Source: an uncultured Maritalea sp. (GTDB lineage: Bacteria; Pseudomonadota; Alphaproteobacteria; Rhizobiales; Devosiaceae). Taken from it: a stretch of DNA of 11,747 nt. The position numbers and the translations under genes are program-made. The stretch is from contig CAJXLH010000056.1 in NCBI GenBank assembly GCA_913055925.1, positions 1 through 11,747 of the forward strand. Direction: 5' to 3'. The notes beneath the pieces are model-generated. The model was not told where the DNA came from, ran no database searches, and saw only the letters and a program-made list of their open reading frames with translations. Below are positions 7,925-11,747 of the stretch, in pieces (position 1 is the first letter of the stretch; every line of letters begins with the position of its first letter).

Positions 7925-9378
7925 TACAACAATTCCCAAGTTGTGATGCGATTGCCTGCATCGTCTTTGCCATCTTTCAATTGCACACCAAGCGCCGTCA
8001 GCTCATCGCGAATGCCATCCGCTTCGGCCCATTCTTTTGCGTTCAAGTGCGCCAATCGCGCCTGAATTTTTGCCTCAATCTCGTCCGACTTTTCGTGGCT
8101 CGGACCTTTATTTTGCTCAACCTCAAACGCTTGCATGTCATCAAAAGTGACAAGCCCAAGCAATTGAAGTGAGCCAAACAAACGTCGACCGTTATGTTCG
8201 CGATCACCACCCGCATGTCTATGCAGCTCAGCAAGCACTCCAGACATATTTAGGTCGTTCGCCAAATGCGCCAAAAGCTTTGAACACGGGCCAAGCGCTT
8301 CATATTCCTCTCGATTTTCCTCAGAAAAACTCAAGCCAAGCTTCAAAATCGTTGAGCGCCAACGGTTAAGCGTTTTCTCTGCATCCTCAAGCCGTTTCTT
8401 GGTGAAATCGATCGGCTCGCGATAGTTTGTCATCAACATAGCAAGGCGCAAGACATCACCTGGCCATACCCGACCACCAAACTTATCGCCTTCTAGAAGA
8501 TCCGCGATTGTGTAAAAATTGCCCAAGCTCTTGGACATTTTTTCACCTTCGATTTGTAAGAAGCCATTGTGCATCCAAACATTCGACATCTTGTCGATCC
8601 CGTGGGCGCAGCAGGTTTGCGCAATTTCGTTTTCGTGGTGTGGGAAAACGAGATCGATGCCACCGGCATGAATGTCAAAATGTTTGCCGATATAACGTTC
8701 TGACATGGCAGAGCATTCTATGTGCCAACCTGGGCGGCCATGACCCCATGGGCTCGGCCATCCGGGTTGGGTTTCGTCAGAAAGTTTCCACAGTACAAAG
8801 TCGCCCGGGTTCTTTTTGTGCGCCTCAACTTCAACTCGGGCACCCGCCTGCATTTCGTCGAGATTTCGGTTGGACAGCGCGCCATAATTCGGCATCGATG
8901 TTACATCGAAAAGCACCTCGCCGCCCGCTTGATAGGCGTGTCCTTTTTCGATCAAGGTCTCGATCAATCGGATCATACCGTCGATGTTCTCCGTCGCACG
9001 CGGCTCAATCGTTGGGTCAAGATTTCCAAGCGCATGCATGTCTTTTTGATATTGATTAGCCGTGCGTTCGGTCACTTCACGGATCGCCGCGTTGAGCTCC
9101 ATACCCGGATGTTCTTTCACGGCACGCGCGTTGATCTTGTCGTCCACATCGGTGATGTTGCGGACGTAAGTCACTTTGTCTTCGCCATAAACATGGCGTA
9201 ACAAACGGAAAAGCACGTCAAAAACGATTACCGGTCTCGCATTGCCGATGTGGGCATAGTCATAAACCGTAGGGCCACACACATACATCCGCACATTGTT
9301 GGCGTCGATCGGCTCAAAAGCCTCTTTGGTGCGTGTAAGCGTGTTGTAAAGTTGAATTTCAGTCATTGCCCTTGCCAT
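7924..9378 (-). CDS. cysS: Cysteinyl-tRNA synthetase
   Basis: Charges tRNA-Cys with cysteine in the cytosol. The 484-residue length is normal for the family. Visible class I signatures are the HIGH-type motif as HIGN (43-46) in YVCGPTVYDYAHIGN and KMSKS (280-284). The catalytic-site zinc ligands C34, C222 (WHIECSAMS), H247 and E251 (FPHHENE) are present. The C-terminus, with WAEADGIRDELTALGV, matches the family's anticodon-side end. Two starts are possible: ATG at 9378, without a clear ribosome site, and ATG at 9366 (MTEIQLYNTL, four residues shorter), preceded by AAGGGCA; the second has better support although the spacing is short. The gene leads the run cysS-GFA-cimA-LysM. Confidence 0.97.
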   Translation of the reverse strand: MARAMTEIQLYNTLTRTKEAFEPIDANNVRMYVCGPTVYDYAHIGNARPVIVFDVLFRLLRHVYGEDKVTYVRNITDVDDKINARAVKEHPGMELNAAIREVTERTANQYQKDMHALGNLDPTIEPRATENIDGMIRLIETLIEKGHAYQAGGEVLFDVTSMPNYGALSNRNLDEMQAGARVEVEAHKKNPGDFVLWKLSDETQPGWPSPWGHGRPGWHIECSAMSERYIGKHFDIHAGGIDLVFPHHENEIAQTCCAHGIDKMSNVWMHNGFLQIEGEKMSKSLGNFYTIADLLEGDKFGGRVWPGDVLRLAMLMTNYREPIDFTKKRLEDAEKTLNRWRSTILKLGLSFSEENREEYEALGPCSKLLAHLANDLNMSGVLAELHRHAGGDREHNGRRLFGSLQLLGLVTFDDMQAFEVEQNKGPSHEKSDEIEAKIQARLAHLNAKEWAEADGIRDELTALGVQLKDGKDDAGNRITTWELL

Positions 9379-9550
9379 AGATAGCGGTTTGCACAGCTGG
9401 CAGCGAGGTCAAGATTTCAAGAAATTAGGTAAGAAAGAACCACGCCGCCAATTTTCATTAGCGAATAATAATGCAGCCAGTAATACAGATTGCGGTTTGG
9501 TTCATCATAGTGCGCGCACTTTGCATTGATGCGTTTTGGAAATCAAGCCA
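9379..9550. other. Non-coding stretch upstream of cysS
   Basis: I see no credible gene here. On the minus strand, TTGGCG followed by TAATTT is a weak promoter candidate for cysS, and no element is convincing. A perfect 12-bp palindrome AGTGCGCGCACT lies at 9509-9520, its role unknown. Confidence 0.4.
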
Positions 9551-9575
9551 AAAGAAGCGCCGATGGTTCGGCGCT
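9550..9575 (-). terminator. Rho-independent terminator of the ABA4-like gene
   Basis: On the minus strand an 8-bp GC-rich stem (AGCGCCGA with TCGGCGCT, 9556-9563 and 9568-9575) with a four-base loop is followed by TTCTTTT. It begins a few bases after the stop of the ABA4-like gene. Confidence 0.85.
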
Positions 9576-9580
9576 CCTAA

Positions 9581-10003
9581 TTACGACTTTTTGGCAACAG
9601 CTTGAACACCGCGAACTGCTGAGAACAACAGAAAACCGAGCGGACCGAACATAAAGGTGACCGGCAAGCAAGGAAGAACAAACCAAAATTTGATGTGTTC
9701 TCGTCGCGCTATGCGGCAAATCCAGGCACCCACTAATAGATCAAACGCTAGAAAATGCACCCAGCCCATCATGACACTTGTCGGATGTGTGAATAGCTCT
9801 ACGACCTCAGCAAAAGTGCCAAAACCGCCCTTGTCCGCCGGAAACAACACCATCAAAACCAAATAGCTCACTGACAAGCCAAATGGCACGATCATGCCCG
9901 CAATTCGATCCGACCAGACGGGCATGAGTGGCGAAATGACCAACGTTAGCCAGCCTAACATCGCAGCGATTCCCACAGCGGAAAACATCAATTGATAATC
10001 CAT
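9581..10003 (-). CDS. ABA4-like (DUF4281-type) small membrane protein
   Basis: A 140-residue protein with four hydrophobic segments at about 5-26, 34-54, 77-97 and 106-130 and almost no soluble part, so an inner-membrane protein. The pattern GWVHFLAFDLLVGAWICRIARR (80-101), then FWFVLPCLPVTFMFGPLGFLLF, is what I recognise as the ABA4-like family, named after a plant plastid protein needed for neoxanthin formation. Bacterial members have no established activity; a link to carotenoid or other isoprenoid chemistry would be inference and no such genes are seen nearby. The start is well supported: GGAGAGAAG lies just before the ATG. It is divergent from the MarR gene, 80 bp apart, and so is the likely target of that regulator. 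It ends at its own terminator. Confidence 0.82.
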   Translation of the reverse strand: MDYQLMFSAVGIAAMLGWLTLVISPLMPVWSDRIAGMIVPFGLSVSYLVLMVLFPADKGGFGTFAEVVELFTHPTSVMMGWVHFLAFDLLVGAWICRIARREHIKFWFVLPCLPVTFMFGPLGFLLFSAVRGVQAVAKKS

Positions 10004-10030
10004 CTCTTCTCTCCATCAAATTCAGCGGCA

Positions 10031-10076
10031 CATTTATTGCAATATCCTTGCATATGCAAGTATTATGACTTATATT
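10031..10076. promoter_or_regulatory. Divergent control region of marR and the ABA4-like gene, with palindrome
   Basis: A perfect 14-bp palindrome CTTGCATATGCAAG occupies 10047-10060. On the plus strand two promoter readings fit: TTGCAA (10037-10042), 18 bases, TATTAT (10061-10066), where the palindrome fills the spacer; or TTGCAT (10048-10053), 17 bases, TATATT (10071-10076), which would start transcription at about the marR ATG. On the minus strand TTGCAT (10054-10059) followed after 17 bases by TAAATG (10031-10036) is a weaker promoter for the ABA4-like gene. The site may be the MarR operator, or partly two back-to-back -35 boxes. Confidence 0.6.
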
Positions 10077-10083
10077 TCTCAAC

Positions 10084-10530
10084 ATGACAGATTTGAAGAT
10101 GATAAATGCCCTGCGTCTTTTGCAGTCGGCTGATGAATTTCGCGCCCGCCTATCGGGTGAACTTTCCGCTGTTCACGGCATATCCGTGAATGAATTTTTC
10201 CTATTGATGCAGCTGGAAAAAGCACCAAAACAGCGCCTGTCTCGTGTTGAGTTGGCAAAACGCATGCATGTCAGCGCCTCCACGGTGACGCGAATGGTGG
10301 CACCCATGGAAAAGATTGGCATGGTTGATCGTGAAGTCGACCAACGCGATGCACGGCTGGCCTTTGTTGTGCTAACGGATGCGGGACGTGAACGATTGGC
10401 TGAGGCCAAACCTACATTCGCTAAACAAGCGAGTTATGTTTTCCAAGACCGCTGGACGGAAGAAGAGTTACAGCAGTTTTCTGATTTGCTGTTCAGGCTT
10501 GTGGCTGGTACGCCAGCCAATTTAACATAA
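10084..10530 (+). CDS. MarR-family transcriptional regulator
   Basis: A 148-residue MarR-type winged-helix protein. Helices at both ends (about 4-30 and 104-142) would make the dimer interface. The helix-turn-helix is LSRVELAKRMHVSASTVTRM (52-71), followed by the wing VDREVDQRDARLAFVVLT (81-98), containing the family's D-x-R-D motif (D86-D89). Members usually repress their own gene and a divergent neighbour until a small aromatic ligand or oxidant binds; here the divergent neighbour is the ABA4-like gene. There is no cysteine, so direct thiol oxidation is unlikely. No ribosome site precedes the ATG (TTTCTCAAC), which fits a leaderless message. The ligand is unknown. Confidence 0.93.
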   Translation: MTDLKMINALRLLQSADEFRARLSGELSAVHGISVNEFFLLMQLEKAPKQRLSRVELAKRMHVSASTVTRMVAPMEKIGMVDREVDQRDARLAFVVLTDAGRERLAEAKPTFAKQASYVFQDRWTEEELQQFSDLLFRLVAGTPANLT

Positions 10531-10557
10531 AAAAACGCCGCAAAATTGCGGCGTTTC
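10531..10557. terminator. Terminator between marR and the cytochrome c' gene
   Basis: A GC-rich stem AAACGCCGC/GCGGCGTTT (10533-10541 with 10548-10556) has a six-base loop. On the minus strand it is followed by TTTTTT, a strong terminator for the cytochrome gene. On the plus strand only TTTC follows, so it is weaker for marR. Confidence 0.85.
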
Positions 10558-10580
10558 AAAATTCAAAGTTTTAGAGGGCC

Positions 10581-10943
10581 TTAGCCCTTCTTCACACGGT
10601 AATCGTCGTGACAGGCCTTACAGCTGCCGCCGATAACCGGCACGGCTGCACCTGCAGTGGCATCTGCTTCCAACTTGTCAAAGATGGCGATGAAGTCATC
10701 CCACTCTTCCCAAATTTTTGGGCTCGCCTCTGACGTCGCGCTCGTTGAGCCTTCTGGGAACAATAGTTTAAGTTCCGCCGCCTTGGCTGCAACCGTTGAT
10801 GTGTCGCCGCCGCGCAATGCAGCGCCCATCGCTTTCATTGCTGCCTGACGCGCCGCTATCGGGTCATCGTCCGCAATAACGCCCATGGTTGGAGTAAGCG
10901 CTGCTAGACTAAGTGCCAGCGCTGCTGCAATTTTAAGCTTCAT
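10581..10943 (-). CDS. Short cytochrome c'/c-556-type heme protein, periplasmic
   Basis: I take the ATG at 10943, which gives 120 residues beginning MKLKIAAALALSLAALTP; an upstream ATG at 11033 would add 30 residues in front of an obvious signal peptide. GGGA sits six bases upstream of the chosen start. Cleavage is likely after VIA (24/25). Heme is attached at C108-K-A-C111-H112, four residues before the YRVKKG-type end usual for cytochrome c'. Also typical are IAARQAAMKAMG (29-40), FPEGS (62-66) and PKIWEEWDDF (75-84). The class forms four-helix bundles that bind heme, sometimes NO, or carry electrons. Both the stretch between RQAAM and FPEGS and the one between IWEEW and CKACH are clearly shorter than usual. 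It lies downstream of the VOC gene; shared transcription is uncertain. Confidence 0.88.
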   Translation of the reverse strand: MKLKIAAALALSLAALTPTMGVIADDDPIAARQAAMKAMGAALRGGDTSTVAAKAAELKLLFPEGSTSATSEASPKIWEEWDDFIAIFDKLEADATAGAAVPVIGGSCKACHDDYRVKKG

Positions 10944-10998
10944 GATGCATCCCTTTCCCTCGTGCACATTTCGCGCTGAGTATGAATTGGGATGCATC
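10944..10998 (-). promoter_or_regulatory. Inverted repeat next to the cytochrome c' start
   Basis: GATGCATCCC (10944-10953) and GGGATGCATC (10989-10998) are perfect 10-bp inverted copies, 35 bases apart. The near copy abuts the ATG and contains the ribosome-binding GGGA. If both are transcribed, they could pair and hide the ribosome site; otherwise they could be a DNA-level operator. Confidence 0.45.
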
Positions 10999-11057
10999 GC
11001 CTGACCAATTAAATCTTGTCGAGTAGAGTTCACAACTTTGTGAGAAGCACGCCGCGG

Positions 11058-11600
11058 TTAGACTTTTTCGAGTTCCTTTGCGTGCAACCAATCGGCGTGC
11101 TTTGGCGCCTTTTTGGTCTTAGACCATTCTTCCAACATGTCCCATTTCACGTCGTCTAACCGCTTCAAAAGTTCTTCCTCTTTTGGATCAGGACACGCCA
11201 ATTCAACCCGGTGGCCATTTGGATCAAAGAAATAGATCGAGTGGAATATTGAGTGATCTGTGACGCCGAGCACTTCCACGCCGTTGGCTTCCAAATGCTC
11301 TTTATATTCAATCAGCTCATCGCGATCTTTTACTTTAAAGGCGATGTGCTGCACCCAAATTGGTGTGTTTTCATCACGACCCATTTCTGGTTTTGTTGGC
11401 AGCTCGAAAAACGCCAAAACATTGCCCTGCCCTGCATCTAGGAAAATATGCATGTATGGATCAGGCTCATGTGTTGACGGCACATGATCTTCTGCAATCG
11501 CCAAAACAAAATCCATATTGAGCATCTTGGTGTACCACTCGACCGTGGTTTTCGCGTCTTTGCAGCGGTAAGCCACATGATGGATCTTCTCGATTTTCAT
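11058..11600 (-). CDS. VOC-superfamily metalloprotein (glyoxalase/extradiol dioxygenase fold)
   Basis: A 180-residue protein with two beta-alpha-beta-beta-beta modules: KIHHVAYRCKDAKTTVEWYT onward (about 5-67) and WVQHIAFKVKDRDELIEY onward (about 82-135). The likely metal ligands are H8, H85 and E133 (HRVELACP), with E66 (AFFELP) as a fourth. The His-Glu-His-Glu set fits a glyoxalase-like enzyme and the 2-His-1-Glu subset fits a dioxygenase, so the reaction is not settled. FFDPNGHRVEL (124-134) is the usual second-module end. Beyond the fold is a charged 45-residue helical tail (136-180), rich in Lys, Glu and Trp. GAGG lies six bases before the ATG. The overlapping promoters and operator upstream indicate inducible expression. 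Confidence 0.88.
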   Translation of the reverse strand: MKIEKIHHVAYRCKDAKTTVEWYTKMLNMDFVLAIAEDHVPSTHEPDPYMHIFLDAGQGNVLAFFELPTKPEMGRDENTPIWVQHIAFKVKDRDELIEYKEHLEANGVEVLGVTDHSIFHSIYFFDPNGHRVELACPDPKEEELLKRLDDVKWDMLEEWSKTKKAPKHADWLHAKELEKV

Positions 11601-11624
11601 AACTGCCTCAAATTAGTTTCATTA

Positions 11625-11665
11625 GTAACTATTTGCATACTAGTTACCGACGTAACTATATGCAA
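11625..11665. promoter_or_regulatory. Overlapping divergent promoters with TAGTTAC-N4-GTAACTA operator
   Basis: Minus strand: TTGCAT (11660-11665), 17 bases, TAGTAT (11637-11642), the promoter of the VOC gene. Plus strand: TTGCAT (11633-11638), 18 bases, TATATG (11657-11662), reading out of the window. Between the boxes lies TAGTTACCGACGTAACTA (11641-11658), two perfect 7-bp arms around four bases. A further GTAACTAT copy at 11625-11632 forms, with the one at 11652-11659, a 27-bp-spaced direct repeat that extends to the TGCA of the -35 region. A protein bound here would block both promoters. Confidence 0.7.
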
Positions 11666-11720
11666 GGCAAAAATTTGGATGGACCTTTTTGGGTGAGTAT
11701 CGGCGAAGCGCTTATCTCAA

Positions 11721-11747
11721 ATGGCACGTAAACATTCGCGCAAGTTC
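11721..11747 (+). CDS. Possible start of an HxlR-type regulator (cut by window end)
   Basis: Nine codons from an ATG read MARKHSRKF, and the frame is open to the window end. A short basic start of this kind is common in HxlR-family winged-helix regulators, and the TAGTTAC/GTAACTA operator upstream, between divergent promoters, is of the type such proteins bind. No strong ribosome site is visible (only GAAG about 13 bases upstream). The evidence is thin because so little sequence remains; the identity is inference. Confidence 0.35.

Noticed and set aside
7925..7939. TTG start five codons upstream for the GFA gene
   Set aside because: The ATG at 7924 overlaps the cysS stop as TAATG and begins directly before the conserved GGCQCG region; the extra residues MGIVV have no support.
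10944..11033. Longer start for the cytochrome c' gene at 11033
   Set aside because: It would place 30 residues before a standard signal peptide, while the ATG at 10943 has a ribosome site and gives a normal export signal.
11031..11042. CACAACTTTGTG inverted repeat after the VOC gene as a terminator
   Set aside because: The stem is only five to six base pairs and AT-rich with a two-base loop, and no T run follows on either strand.
11500..11696. Plus-strand open frame overlapping the VOC gene start
   Set aside because: It runs through the VOC coding region and the promoter/operator region, has no ribosome site and resembles no family.
1..11747. Search for mobile elements, CRISPR arrays, tRNA and toxin-antitoxin pairs
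   Set aside because: I saw no transposase, terminal inverted repeats, regularly spaced repeats or cloverleaf. The genes look like ordinary chromosomal neighbours with similar base composition, apart from the biased LysM linkers.

Overview
The window looks like a chromosomal segment from an alphaproteobacterium, probably of the Hyphomicrobiales (Rhizobiales). The case rests on the collinear block cysS, GFA-domain enzyme, citramalate synthase, LysM protein, on an ATM1-type ABC exporter, and on small ArsR, MarR and cytochrome c' genes of alphaproteobacterial style. The assignment is by recognition only; no search was run. I see no insertion sequence, CRISPR array, tRNA or rRNA.

Layout. Positions 1-1029 (+) hold the C-terminal part of an RND efflux permease, closed by a bidirectional terminator (1052-1084). 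From 9378 down to 1107 six genes run on the minus strand: cysS, a GFA-family enzyme (start overlaps the cysS stop by one base), cimA, an 819-residue membrane-anchored LysM protein, an ArsR regulator and an ATM1-type ABC exporter. The first four are tightly packed and probably one operon. The last two are separated by three bases and form a second unit, preceded by a 38-bp near-perfect palindrome that covers the arsR start codon.

Positions 9581-10530 hold a divergent pair: a small ABA4-like membrane protein (-) and a MarR regulator (+), sharing an 80-bp control region with a perfect 14-bp palindrome. Positions 10581-11600 (-) hold an unusually short cytochrome c' and a VOC (glyoxalase/dioxygenase fold) protein. 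Upstream of the VOC gene are overlapping divergent promoters around a TAGTTAC-N4-GTAACTA operator, and the last 27 bases may begin an HxlR-type regulator reading away from it.

How it works together. Most of the window is housekeeping: Cys-tRNA charging, isoleucine precursor synthesis and envelope/peptidoglycan contact. Three small regulated modules stand out (arsR-ABC exporter, marR/ABA4-like, possible HxlR/VOC), each with a symmetric DNA site placed on or between promoter elements. I find no clear multi-gene system that is wholly new. The most interesting items are the arsR operator and its cysteine-rich repressor paired with an ATM1 exporter, the VOC control region, the shortened cytochrome c', and the repeat-rich LysM protein with its doubtful start codon.
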